From positions 1-25,231 of the IMG/VR virus record IMGVR_UViG_3300032296_000978: a DNA stretch of 25,231 bases. One strand, written 5' to 3'. Position numbers and translations under genes: made by a program. How positions within the stretch are numbered: the first letter of the stretch is position 1; each line of letters starts with the position of its first letter. This document shows, piece by piece, positions 5,897 through 13,444 of this stretch. Under the pieces are notes generated by a model. That model made no database searches and was not told where the DNA came from. It was given only the letters and a program-made list of their open reading frames with translations. Source of the DNA: a virus.

Positions 5897-6699
5897 ATTT
5901 GCCTCCCTAATGTTGTTTGAAATGCTTGTACAGATGTGTATAAATTAGCCGCTTGTGTGTCTGTTATTCCTTCACCTATTGAAGCAAATGAAACAATATA
6001 AGCCCCATATTCACTAGCTTGTCTTGAAATTAACACCGGAACATTTGCCAATCCAGTTGAAGATGCGCTTTGTGTTCTTAAAGTTGTATTTTGAAAATTT
6101 CGAGTTTCATTTGAAGTTACGCGATTTGCAATAAATAACCCAGTGCTTGATGTATTGCTAATAATTGAAGCAGTTGCAGCACTATTGACACGCATATATA
6201 ATTGGCTTGAAAATGTCGGAAATATATTTAACTGTGGTTGTGCATCATTTGAATTTCCCATAAATGGCTTATCACTTACTAATTGTTTATTAGAATAAAA
6301 TGATATATGCGTGTTATTTTGTGATAAAGTAACATTTGGTGTTAATAAACTATCAGCATATCCATTACTACCGTTAAATTCTGCACCCGTACTGCTATGA
6401 GTAATCCCCCCGTAAAACACTAATCTAAATGCAGCATCCAAATCACGAGGGTCTTTCAAATTCCATTTGTGCAAAGATGCCGTGCCTCCGACAAAAGGAT
6501 AAATGGCTTTCATTTTTGACCAAATTGAATACAATTTTAAATCAATAACAAGTTGTTGAATAGCGGAAATAATAGTGGTGTTAGTTATACCAGCAGCATC
6601 AATAAATGCTGTTGCATCAGGGTCAGTCGCTGGTGTTCCCTCGGTATATGACCGAACCAAACCCGGCCGGGTTCGTAAACCAAACCTTGAATTAGCCAT
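5893..6699 (-). CDS. Putative virion surface/fibre protein (receptor-binding candidate)
   Basis: The 268-residue protein has an N-terminal block (residues 1-60) that could be an attachment or oligomerisation part. It then contains the motif KMKAIYPFVGGTASLHKWN (about 62-80), which I have seen in phage tail and LamG-like surface proteins. The remainder is rich in Ser, Thr, Asn and short beta strands (FNGSNGYADS, SLLTPN, TLSQNNTHISFY), consistent with a jelly-roll or concanavalin-like sugar-binding fold. The DNA is clearly more AT-rich than the genes on both sides. That suggests exchange of the segment between phages, as is common for host-range determinants. It lies between two other fibre-zone genes and the lysis cassette. 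Receptor binding is inference. Confidence 0.62.
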   Translation of the reverse strand: MANSRFGLRTRPGLVRSYTEGTPATDPDATAFIDAAGITNTTIISAIQQLVIDLKLYSIWSKMKAIYPFVGGTASLHKWNLKDPRDLDAAFRLVFYGGITHSSTGAEFNGSNGYADSLLTPNVTLSQNNTHISFYSNKQLVSDKPFMGNSNDAQPQLNIFPTFSSQLYMRVNSAATASIISNTSSTGLFIANRVTSNETRNFQNTTLRTQSASSTGLANVPVLISRQASEYGAYIVSFASIGEGITDTQAANLYTSVQAFQTTLGRQI

Positions 6700-7061
6700 T
6701 ATGAAATCCGGTTAACATACCCAACAATGTTTATATTGTTGGCACTGCCACCAAAAGCCCTTATTGTGCGACCACTTGCCCCATCACCCGTCAAAACACA
6801 ACCGGGTAAAACAAGACTCAATCCTGATTTTGCAGGTATGCCAACAATTATTCGGTCGTCTGCATTTGTTGTGCCACCCATTTCAATAGTCAATTCGATT
6901 GAGGTAGCACTTGTATTGGTTGCATACAGCCATACTTCGTCAATAACTCCGCTACTTGCCTGAGTAGTGTGAATAGTTGTGCCGGGTGTTCCCGATGCAG
7001 CCACTTTTATCGGCCTTCCGCCCGTGCTGCCTGATAGTAATATTTTTGTGAATGTTGCCAT
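6699..7061 (-). CDS. Small beta-rich virion protein
   Basis: A 120-residue protein made almost entirely of Gly, Ser, Thr and short hydrophobic strands (FTKILLSGS, IDEVWLYATNTSATSIELTIEMGG, GLSLVLPGCVLTGDG, INIVGYVNRIS). This is the pattern of a single beta-sandwich domain such as capsid-decoration or tail-knob proteins. Similar small proteins occur in fibre regions of many siphoviruses. The start ATG and the stop of the upstream fibre gene share one base (TAATG), as do its stop and the next start, so all three are translated as a string. The exact site on the particle cannot be told from sequence. Confidence 0.62.
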   Translation of the reverse strand: MATFTKILLSGSTGGRPIKVAASGTPGTTIHTTQASSGVIDEVWLYATNTSATSIELTIEMGGTTNADDRIIVGIPAKSGLSLVLPGCVLTGDGASGRTIRAFGGSANNINIVGYVNRIS

Positions 7062-7822
7062 TATGAGAATACTTGAATTTCTAATATGTCGGCTGCGCCT
7101 GAAATGGTCAAATCACCACTTCCAACAACGCTATTGCCATTAATAGTTTTAATGTTTGTTCCTGATACCAGCGTGTCTTGTTTCGCGTCCACAGCCGTTT
7201 TAACAGCCTTTTGCGATGGATAGAATGTATCGCTGTTATCGGCTAACGATGTCTTCTTATTTGCCACATTTTCGGGCGTAAATCCCAAAGCCGTGATGAC
7301 ATTCGTAATGTAGCCCTGAGATGTTACATAAGCCTCAGTCGCATAGCCGCTTAATGCAGTTGTAATTTGACTTGCCACCGCTGCGGTTGTGGTAAATGTC
7401 GCCATCGCCCAGTCATAAACAGCCTTTACGCTTGGGTATTTTGTATTGCTTGCCTGATCCGTTGTAACGCTTGTAGACTTATTCGCCACATTCTCAGGGG
7501 TAAACCCGAGTGCTGTCGTTACATCGCCACTGCTTATGGTCAAGGTGTAGAACTCCAATCCACTTGCATCTGCTTTAACCCTTACAAGTTTGCCGCCCTG
7601 CCCGGTGTAACTTTGCGGCACATCGGTAAGGTCAGTAAACAAGGTCGCACCGCCACCGCTACCGCCCCAGTATTGCAGACTATTCCACGCCCCTACCCCG
7701 TTACCGATTTTAAACTTTCGAGTGTCGGTTTCAGCACCAAATTCACCTTCGGCCAATACTGGGTTTTGTGCTGTCCATTGTGCGGCTGTTCCGCGCCTTA
7801 ATTTTATAGTTATGTAACTCAC
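7061..7822 (-). CDS. Tail fibre-like protein with Mtd_N-type N-terminus
   Basis: Residues 3-50 (IKLRRGTAAQW, LAEGEFGAETDTRKFKIGNG) match the N-terminal domain of phage major tropism determinants and related fibres, a virion-attachment module. The rest is fibre-like: an LTDVPQSYTG-type repeat near 64-73, two copies of an ALGFTPENVANK unit (101-138 and 175-212), and a C-terminal INGNSVVGSGDLTIS motif frequent in collagen-free fibres. The start is GTG, overlapping the previous stop (GTGA). There is no enzymatic domain. No reverse transcriptase or variable/template repeat pair is visible, so this is not shown to be a diversity-generating target. Likely role: structural fibre or collar linking receptor-binding proteins to the tail. 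Confidence 0.75.
   Translation of the reverse strand: MSYITIKLRRGTAAQWTAQNPVLAEGEFGAETDTRKFKIGNGVGAWNSLQYWGGSGGGATLFTDLTDVPQSYTGQGGKLVRVKADASGLEFYTLTISSGDVTTALGFTPENVANKSTSVTTDQASNTKYPSVKAVYDWAMATFTTTAAVASQITTALSGYATEAYVTSQGYITNVITALGFTPENVANKKTSLADNSDTFYPSQKAVKTAVDAKQDTLVSGTNIKTINGNSVVGSGDLTISGAADILEIQVFS
7187..7522 (-). repeat. Two imperfect coding repeats in the fibre gene
   Basis: Codons 101-138 (7409-7522) and 175-212 (7187-7300) encode near-copies: ALGFTPENVANK, then TS, a short polar linker, and YPS.KAV. The spacing is 74 codons. The DNA is similar but not identical, so the duplication is old. Such repeats let fibres change length by recombination. Confidence 0.75.
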
Positions 7823-8358
7823 GCTATGCCTCCGTTAATTATGTTTGAAAAAGAACTATTATAATACCCCCCGTCAATGACCTGCAAGCCCGATAAATCC
7901 AATCCCGGGAAGTTGTAATCATTGGAAGGAACATCGCAAAAATCACGGGTGTTTGATGCCGTGAATGTGAACACACTTGCAACCCCTGCCACGATGTCTG
8001 TTTTGTCGTCGTAAAAAGGTGTTGCGCTGTCTTCTAACTTCCACATTCCCGAACTATCGTTGCGGTATATATACCTGAGTGTCGCGTAAATGTCCAATAA
8101 CACTTGGTGCATATCGCTAATCCGTTCAACTGCATCGGTGAAGTCTTCGCGGTGTCTATCCATAACGGCCAACGCAAACCTATAAACAACCCTATCCCCG
8201 TCTATTTGGCTGCCGTCGGGGAATATCCGCATAAGTGGGTACAATGTGTCGCCAGTTGTGGCTACATTGTAATCCAAGTTGGTAACGACTGCCTTAATTT
8301 GCCGATGATTTTCCCCGGCTGTTGTAAGGGCGTTTAGCAGTTGGTTTATCGTTACCAT
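7819..8358 (-). CDS. Head-tail joining or tail-terminator candidate
   Basis: The 179-residue protein has an alpha/beta N-terminal part with YPLMRIFPDGSQIDGDRVVYRFALAVMDRHRED (about 41-73) and a helical DAVERISDMHQVLLDIYATLR. A beta-rich C-terminal half includes FTFTASNTRDFCDVPSNDY. The arrangement of strand, charged loop, strand and long helix is seen in tail-terminator and tail-completion proteins (lambda gpU-like fold), and the family is frequent near connector genes of Bacteroidota phages. Its position after the portal and connector-like genes and before the fibre genes supports a neck or tail-end role. The start is ATG; the 51-base gap upstream holds nothing recognisable. Function is inferred. 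Confidence 0.55.
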   Translation of the reverse strand: MVTINQLLNALTTAGENHRQIKAVVTNLDYNVATTGDTLYPLMRIFPDGSQIDGDRVVYRFALAVMDRHREDFTDAVERISDMHQVLLDIYATLRYIYRNDSSGMWKLEDSATPFYDDKTDIVAGVASVFTFTASNTRDFCDVPSNDYNFPGLDLSGLQVIDGGYYNSSFSNIINGGIA

Positions 8359-8409
8359 GTTTTTGAAAATATATTAAAGCTTTTTGTTCGTTTTTCTCGC
8401 GTACTTTAC

Positions 8410-8964
8410 TCATTTGGGGAAATCGTAATTAAGAAAACAATCGTCTTCGCCATATCCTAGGAAGAACCCTCCCAGCATATCCTGAGAATGTGGGTTAATT
8501 ACATCGATGCCGTCGCCCGGATTTAGGTACAACGGGAATTTAGTGTCGTTTTCCAGCAAATAATCGCGCAACCTTTGGGCGTAGTATTCTGCCTTGTGCT
8601 GATATTCCCGTTCAATTCGTGTGAGTTGGTCTAAATCTACGCTGTTTGAATTGTCGCTGCCCCTTGTCATGACGCTTTTATTCATCATTTTAAAGGTCAT
8701 AGGCAGCATACTTTCAGTTACAATGTAGTGGTATAGGCAAGGCGCAATGTATTTGTTTACAAGTGTCAAATAATCACCTGCCAAACCAGCCCCATTTATA
8801 TCGTCGCAAATCTTGTCATAAAGCCCCGAGCCGATTATGTCCCTGATGTAGATGTCCTGCGCTGTCCGCATAGCCGTTTGCAGGATTTTGCTGTCCACAT
8901 TTTCATCTATCGGGGTGTTTTTCTTAACATCCTGCTCACTTACGAAAAAAGCAAAATTAGCCAT
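8410..8964 (-). CDS. Head-tail connector (gp6-like) candidate
   Basis: The 184-residue protein is mostly helical: SKILQTAMRTAQDIYIRDIIGSGLYDKI (25-52), YLTLVNKYIAPCLYHYIVTESMLPM (65-89) and RIEREYQHKAEYYAQRLRDYLLEN (116-139). A loop-rich C-terminus contains PLYLNPGDGIDVINP. Bundles of this kind are typical of the adaptor proteins that sit under the portal (HK97 gp6 and related families). The gene follows the portal directly, its ATG overlapping the portal stop by 8 bases, which is the classical position for an adaptor. I think it belongs to the family often labelled DUF6712 in Bacteroidota phages, but that name is from memory and unverified. Confidence 0.6.
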   Translation of the reverse strand: MANFAFFVSEQDVKKNTPIDENVDSKILQTAMRTAQDIYIRDIIGSGLYDKICDDINGAGLAGDYLTLVNKYIAPCLYHYIVTESMLPMTFKMMNKSVMTRGSDNSNSVDLDQLTRIEREYQHKAEYYAQRLRDYLLENDTKFPLYLNPGDGIDVINPHSQDMLGGFFLGYGEDDCFLNYDFPK

Positions 8965-10864
8965 TGTTGCGCCTCCTTACATATACCTGCTTCCACTCAT
9001 GCCTACAATGCGGCAAGTGTATTGCTGGTTCGCTATCGGGTACGGTATACCAACCTCCCCTGCGCCTCCATACATCATAGCCCAAAATCGCAGTCATTTG
9101 GTCAATATCCTGACGGGTGTATAACCTATTCATCTTTTCCATTTCAATACAAAAGGGGCGTGATTGTGTTTTAAGTGGTTTTGCCTCGGGGCTTACATTA
9201 TATTTATACCTCAACTCTATTCGGGGTGTGCCTCCGCTGTCGCTGATGTCGTTTATCCCGATGTCGGTAATTTTTATGGCTGTGTTTGTCCATTCGATTT
9301 TACCAGCGTCTTGCAGCACACGAAGTATTTTGATAACCTCATCTTCGGCTATGCGTGAAGCGGTCGAAATCTCTTTTATGCTTGCCTTTGGGTTATCATT
9401 AACCGCCCCCATGATTGCAAGTTCCTTTTCACTCAGTTCAGCAAAGTTGAATTTCACCATTTCAAACTGACTTTCGGGCTGTCCAAATTGAGCAAATACT
9501 TTTAGGTCGTCATCATGCCACTTTTCAAAATCATTGAACTTGAACGCTGCCTCTGTTGGTGGTGCTGCTGCTTGTAACACATCTCCACCGGGTATAGGTG
9601 GCAACCCTGCCAACGCCCTTTTTTCGTTTATGGTCATGTTTGACAACACATTGTTTGCCACAAGTGGCGAAAGGCTGTTGATGCTTTCAATAACACGCTG
9701 TGCGCTGTCAACAACTTTCTGCTCTGCCTCACCCAAACCAAGCGCAATACGGGCTTCATCTACTGATATAACTCCGGTGTTAGCCAGTGCCACATAATCA
9801 AGGCCGATAAACTCGCTGTCCTGAGTGCTGATTTGTACGCCCGGATAAACAAAGTCGCAAACATATTCAAGCGAAGCGTCAAGTCTTGCTTGTCGGCTGT
9901 TCACATACGATTTATGGAACATCTCGTAAGCCTCAATCAGTTCGTTTCTCGCGCCAAGTTGCCCGTCTGATTTCTGCCCCATTAAGATAGGAGGGAAGTT
10001 GTGAGCAGTGAAAATCTCTGCGTTAACCGTGTCATTGAGTTGCAGGAATTGTTTGTCAATATCGGACGGCTGTATGTGGTCAACCTCTGCCGGTCTTTCG
10101 TTGCCGTCATTGAATTGAATAATTAAGCCACCAGCATTGTCCGTTCCGGTGGTTCTATCCTTAAACTTCCGTTCAAACTTACGAGCCTGCTCAGGTGTAG
10201 GTTCACCCTTAAACAACTGAACCAGCGTGCCGTTGGCAAACCCGTTGCGGATGTTGTTATTGTGGAAGTTGGCTATCTCAACATCAATTTCGATGTATTG
10301 CAACCCGTGAATGTAAGGTGGTAATGGGTAAACACCCAGCCCTGCATCGTATTCCCGGTAATAATAAAGCTGAACGCTGAACGGCTCGGCTGTGTCCGGG
10401 TTAAATCGGTCGTATGTCCTTACTTCATCTGCCTTGTATTTTTGCCAGTCTTGCAAATACAAATAAGTCCGGTGGTCATTCGTGCGGATTTTGCTAAAAT
10501 CTACATGGTAAAACTTAGCAATCTGCCCCAACTTGTTGTAATGCACCTCAAAGCAATAGCCGTTGAATATCTCATAATCCAATGCCAACTTTGCTTTGAA
10601 GTCATGCAGCCCTTCGTATGGGTTCACAAAATCAATTAACTTCAAAGCAGCCTCATTGCCTTCGATTACACACTCGCTGCCAGCGGTAAACCTTGCTTTT
10701 TGCTTTACGATAGCCCCGTGTTTTGGGCTGCGCTTGTAGAATTCGAGTAATGTATCAGGGAAGTCGTTCTTTTCCCCATAGGTAACGAAGCCTTTTTGTT
10801 TCTGCTCCTTAAATTTGGGCAGCTTAGACTCTGCAAATGTTATCTTTAATAGTTCAAAACTCAT
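8957..10864 (-). CDS. Portal protein with C-terminal winged-helix and Cys/His domain
   Basis: Residues 1-400 show portal features: an N-terminal KGFVTYGEKNDFPDTLLEFYKRSPKHGAIVKQKA region, LALDYEIFNGYCF (93-105), the AEIFTAHNFPPILMG block (282-296), and GARNELIEAYEMFHKSYV, the long stem helix (304-321). Portals form the 12-subunit ring through which DNA enters and leaves the head. Beyond the usual length come two extra parts. Residues 474-545 read like a winged helix (ELAIMGAVNDNPKASIKEIS, then DEVIKILRVLQDAGKIEW). Residues 549-632 form a domain with SRPFCIEM (Cys572), YTRQDIDQM, GGWY and HLPHCRHEW (His616, His619, Cys620, His622), perhaps binding a metal. The start overlaps the previous stop (ATGA). 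Confidence 0.88.
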   Translation of the reverse strand: MSFELLKITFAESKLPKFKEQKQKGFVTYGEKNDFPDTLLEFYKRSPKHGAIVKQKARFTAGSECVIEGNEAALKLIDFVNPYEGLHDFKAKLALDYEIFNGYCFEVHYNKLGQIAKFYHVDFSKIRTNDHRTYLYLQDWQKYKADEVRTYDRFNPDTAEPFSVQLYYYREYDAGLGVYPLPPYIHGLQYIEIDVEIANFHNNNIRNGFANGTLVQLFKGEPTPEQARKFERKFKDRTTGTDNAGGLIIQFNDGNERPAEVDHIQPSDIDKQFLQLNDTVNAEIFTAHNFPPILMGQKSDGQLGARNELIEAYEMFHKSYVNSRQARLDASLEYVCDFVYPGVQISTQDSEFIGLDYVALANTGVISVDEARIALGLGEAEQKVVDSAQRVIESINSLSPLVANNVLSNMTINEKRALAGLPPIPGGDVLQAAAPPTEAAFKFNDFEKWHDDDLKVFAQFGQPESQFEMVKFNFAELSEKELAIMGAVNDNPKASIKEISTASRIAEDEVIKILRVLQDAGKIEWTNTAIKITDIGINDISDSGGTPRIELRYKYNVSPEAKPLKTQSRPFCIEMEKMNRLYTRQDIDQMTAILGYDVWRRRGGWYTVPDSEPAIHLPHCRHEWKQVYVRRRNNG

Positions 10865-11238
10865 CCGATGTGGTGCTGTTTTATGGTTGTGTTGACCTCA
10901 TGGTCATTGAAATTCGTGTGTGATGTGCTTACTTCGGCTATACCCCGGTCGATTTCTTCGTTTGCCAAATCAGGATCTAAATTTGTGGGGCTGGTTTGTG
11001 CAAACAGCCTCCAATAATGTGTGCCAATAGGCAGGGTTTTGGCCGCTGTGCTGCCCTCGGTAAATGTGAACTCCTGATACCTTGCCGGGTGTGTGCTGCT
11101 GTCGGCCACAATAAATGCCTTCTGATCATAGCTTACCTGCGAGTCAAAAACCAACAAATAAACGGGGGCGGATATTGTTACCTTTTCCCGACCAGTTATG
11201 ATTACTGAATTGCTTTGACCCTTAGTAATGTAGAGCAT
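10861..11238 (-). CDS. Hypothetical structural protein upstream of the portal
   Basis: The start taken is the ATG at 11238; the TTG at 11241 is adjacent but less likely. The 125-residue product is beta-rich (YITKGQSNSVIITG, APVYLLVFD, GTHYWRLFAQT), consistent with a small beta-sandwich. It has an acidic, histidine-rich tail (SHTNFNDHEVNTTIKQHH). It is the first gene of a transcription unit that begins with a terminator, a GTACATTT promoter and this start codon 7 bases later, and continues through the portal with an ATGA overlap. It may be a head-tail or decoration protein. The family is not recognised and the function is unknown. Confidence 0.62.
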   Translation of the reverse strand: MLYITKGQSNSVIITGREKVTISAPVYLLVFDSQVSYDQKAFIVADSSTHPARYQEFTFTEGSTAAKTLPIGTHYWRLFAQTSPTNLDPDLANEEIDRGIAEVSTSHTNFNDHEVNTTIKQHHIG

Positions 11239-11245
11239 CAACCCT

Positions 11246-11253
11246 AAATGTAC
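11246..11253 (-). promoter_or_regulatory. GTACATTT promoter motif before the portal unit
   Basis: On the minus strand the sequence reads GGGTACATTTAGGGTTG then ATG. It directly follows a strong terminator, and the start codon is 7 bases beyond the motif. A TTG lies 17 bases upstream of the TA, slightly short for a -33 element. Confidence 0.6.
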
Positions 11254-11270
11254 CCATTTTCAAAGTGTGC

Positions 11271-11301
11271 AAAAAAAAGGGGCGACCGAAGCCACCCCCT
11301 T
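11271..11301 (-). terminator. Intrinsic terminator after the tail-tube gene
   Basis: On the minus strand AAGGGG pairs with CCCCTT and the helix continues imperfectly to a TTCG tetraloop, followed by eight T residues (11278-11271). This is a textbook rho-independent terminator, and it ends the capsid/tail-tube unit. Confidence 0.88.
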
Positions 11302-11322
11302 GCAAATACTATGAACAAATAC

Positions 11323-11835
11323 TTATGAAAGACCCAGCGAAGTTACAACAGCCGACTGAACTTTCAAAGGCAAATCAGTTTCTTTGTGCAAAAAGTTAAG
11401 AACATGACCTTTGAAGTCGCCAAACGCCTGACCGAAGTTGCTTTCTGATTGCTGCAACTGAACGCCATAATCCGCACCAAGCAGCCAATAGTTACCTTCT
11501 GCATCCAACACAATCAACAGCATACGGTTTTGGGCCAGCAGTTTGATTTCGTTGCGCTGTGCGGTGGTTACTTTGTGCAACCTTGCATTTACTTCGGCTT
11601 CGTAAAACACCGTGCCATTTTCAGTTGACGGGATTGTACGCCAAGTCATGGCAGTAGTTTCCTTTTCAAGTTCGTACTTGAAATAAACCTTGGGGTTGGT
11701 CAGGGTGTGGGCTGAAACCTCACCTGATGATTTTGTCAATGTGGCTTTTGCGCCAAATTCAACAAGGTAAATACTCTTAATGCCTGCGGATTGGGTCTTA
11801 CAGTCCAATGTAAAGCCCGTGGTTAGTATACACAT
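11323..11835 (-). CDS. Major tail (tube) protein candidate
   Basis: The 170-residue protein begins MCILTTGFTLDCKTQSAGIKSIYLVEFG, an opening I recognise from tail-tube-like proteins of Bacteroidota phages. It has alternating strands and a central ENGTVFYEAEVNARLHKV, then RNEIKLLAQNRMLLIVLDAEGNYWLLGADYGV and a C-terminal GQAFGDFKGHVLNFLH. The beta-rich pattern with a central helix (TAQRNEIKLLAQN) is that of tube subunits such as lambda gpV-like folds. Gene position directly after the major capsid and between two strong terminators suggests a highly expressed structural protein. A capsid-decoration role is the alternative. The start is ATG, and the leader is A-rich. Confidence 0.66.
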   Translation of the reverse strand: MCILTTGFTLDCKTQSAGIKSIYLVEFGAKATLTKSSGEVSAHTLTNPKVYFKYELEKETTAMTWRTIPSTENGTVFYEAEVNARLHKVTTAQRNEIKLLAQNRMLLIVLDAEGNYWLLGADYGVQLQQSESNFGQAFGDFKGHVLNFLHKETDLPLKVQSAVVTSLGLS

Positions 11836-11849
11836 TTTTCTACTTTTTT

Positions 11850-11884
11850 TAAATTAAAAGGGGGTAGGGTTGTTCCCCACCCCC
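11850..11884 (-). terminator. Strong hairpin terminator/attenuator after the major capsid gene
   Basis: On the minus strand GGGGGTGGGG pairs with CCCTACCCCC over ten positions (one G-T wobble) around the loop AACAA, followed by TTTTAATTT. The next gene has no recognised promoter of its own, so this may be a partial terminator that sets the capsid-to-tube ratio. Confidence 0.82.
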
Positions 11885-11909
11885 CGGGTTTAAATTTCTA
11901 TTTCGTTAA

Positions 11910-12875
11910 TTATGGAAGTTTGAAATAAACTACTTCATCAGGACGGGCAATCTGAGTTCCAAGCTTGAATGAAGCGCGGAACCTTACCTCATTGTTGTCC
12001 TGTGAGAACCACATGGTGTATTCTTCGGTCTCATCCATCATGTCTGTACCAATAAAGAAGTTAGACCAGCGACCTGCAACAATTTTGTTAGTTCCATTCA
12101 TACCATGCAGACCGTAGATTTTAATTCCGCTGATAGGATCAACAATTTCCATTGCGGTAGCTTCGGCAGCATCGTAGTGGAACAAGTTGGCAGACACTAA
12201 CCATGCACGGTAAGTGCGGTAGGTATCTGTACCCATTGCGATAAACACATCAGGCTTACCAAGAACTCCGGCAGGGATAAGGCTGTAAATCTTTGCAATC
12301 GCTTCGTCAATGTTTGAAGAAGTCAAAGAAGTCAACTGAGTGTAACCACCGCCAGTTGTGGGGTTACCTTCGATAGGGTCGCCAGCACCGCCAAATCCGA
12401 GGTCGCCAAGAATGGTAAGGAAGCCGTCATACAAGCCGCTGTTTCCACTTCCGCCAGTAGTGTCACCCTGCCATATAGCAGTTTCGTTGGCTTCGGCAAT
12501 CTTCATTGCTTTTTCGTTGCCAATCTGCTCTTGAAACACGCCAAGGTCAACGGGTGAACCAGCAGCCAAACCGATTTGAGTGTACTTTGTTTCCAAAGTC
12601 TTAGGGCAAAGGGTTTCTTCAACCTTTACTTTACCCACGGTCAGGGTTCTTTTGCTGATTGTGGTTGTACCTGATGCAGTGTAACCGCAAGCATCGGTCT
12701 GAAAATAAACATCGGAGTCAAGCAAAGGCAGGATTTCTGCTGACTTAATTCCGGGAACAACTTGTCCAGCACCCTGCAACAAAGATGCAGTTTTACCGCT
12801 GAACATTGATTTTACGAGTAGGTCGGTTTTTACCTCTTTGGTGTAGTCGGTAAGACCTGAAACAACAAATGCCAT
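11910..12875 (-). CDS. Major capsid protein (HK97-fold candidate)
   Basis: The 321-residue product has the composition and length of a major capsid protein: an N-terminal segment SGLTDYTKEVKTDLLVKS, a region with KVKVEETLCPKTLETKYTQ (82-100), EQIGNEKAMKIAEANETAIWQGD (116-138), a Gly-rich loop, then GKPDVFIAMGTDTYRTYRAWLVS (201-223) and MWFSQDNNEVRFRASFKLGTQIA near the end. The last part resembles the closing P-domain strands of HK97-type capsids. It directly follows a scaffold-like gene and an XkdF-type protease, the normal neighbours of a capsid gene. A very strong hairpin lies just downstream. No lysine-asparagine crosslink pair can be judged by eye. Confidence 0.82.
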   Translation of the reverse strand: MAFVVSGLTDYTKEVKTDLLVKSMFSGKTASLLQGAGQVVPGIKSAEILPLLDSDVYFQTDACGYTASGTTTISKRTLTVGKVKVEETLCPKTLETKYTQIGLAAGSPVDLGVFQEQIGNEKAMKIAEANETAIWQGDTTGGSGNSGLYDGFLTILGDLGFGGAGDPIEGNPTTGGGYTQLTSLTSSNIDEAIAKIYSLIPAGVLGKPDVFIAMGTDTYRTYRAWLVSANLFHYDAAEATAMEIVDPISGIKIYGLHGMNGTNKIVAGRWSNFFIGTDMMDETEEYTMWFSQDNNEVRFRASFKLGTQIARPDEVVYFKLP

Positions 12876-12881
12876 TTTATT

Positions 12882-13439
12882 TTATTTTTTAAGGTTTTTG
12901 AATGAGGATGCGAATGCGCTAAGTGCGCTGTCTTTTTCTACTTTTTTGTGGCCGAACTGGGGTGCAGCAGGCTCGGGAGTTTGGTTTGCGAACTTTTCAA
13001 ACACGCTGAAAGTTTCTTCAACTTTGCCCAGCATTGCAATCAGGTTCTTTTCAATGCTGCTGAGTCTGTCTTCAACGCTTGTGCGGTAGGCTTCGAATAC
13101 TTCAAGGCTTGCAAATTGTGCGGCTGCCTCTTCTTCGACTTCCATTTCTTTGATTTCGATTTCGGTAATGATACCACCCTCGGTTGAAATCAACTGCCCG
13201 TCAGTTGTTTCGTGAGTTCCGTCCGGTGCAGGTACTTCGCCCTCTGGGCTGATAACCATAAGTGCGCCACCCACTGCGGGTGCGTCGCCTTCGAATGCTA
13301 CGATTGTGCCGTCAACCAAAGTGGCTTCGCCAAATGCTTTTGGTTCTGCCGCTGGTTCTGCGTTAAAGCGCATTTTCAGTTCTTCTGTCAATGCCGAAAA
13401 GCTGGTTTTCAATTCGGCCAGTTCTTTTGTGAAGTTCAT
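12882..13439 (-). CDS. Scaffold-like acidic coiled-coil protein
   Basis: The 185-residue protein is very acidic and partly coiled coil: residues 1-27 (FTKELAELKTSFSALTEELKMRF) and about 108-145 (ASLEVFEAYRTSVEDRLSSIEKNLIAMLGKVEE), with Glu/Ala/Pro-rich linkers between. It ends in a basic motif (FASSFKNLKK). Acidic helical proteins with a basic tail, encoded between the prohead protease and the major capsid, are typical scaffolds. The basic tail normally binds the capsid, and the scaffold is cut by the protease during maturation. Two short Gly/Val beta-like stretches (EATLVDGTIVAFEGDAPAVG, GALMVISPEGEVP) are unusual and may form a small folded module. The role is inferred from context and composition. 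Confidence 0.72.
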   Translation of the reverse strand: MNFTKELAELKTSFSALTEELKMRFNAEPAAEPKAFGEATLVDGTIVAFEGDAPAVGGALMVISPEGEVPAPDGTHETTDGQLISTEGGIITEIEIKEMEVEEEAAAQFASLEVFEAYRTSVEDRLSSIEKNLIAMLGKVEETFSVFEKFANQTPEPAAPQFGHKKVEKDSALSAFASSFKNLKK

Positions 13440-13444
13440 TTTCT

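Noticed and set aside
7367-7801. Plus-strand frame of 144 codons in the fibre gene
   Set aside because: Antisense to a well-supported fibre gene; the product is cysteine-rich and non-conserved in appearance, with no promoter or ribosome-binding site.
7061-7822. Diversity-generating retroelement suggested by the Mtd-type N-terminus
   Set aside because: No reverse transcriptase gene and no template/variable repeat pair with adenine-specific differences is present; the Mtd_N domain alone is common in ordinary fibres.
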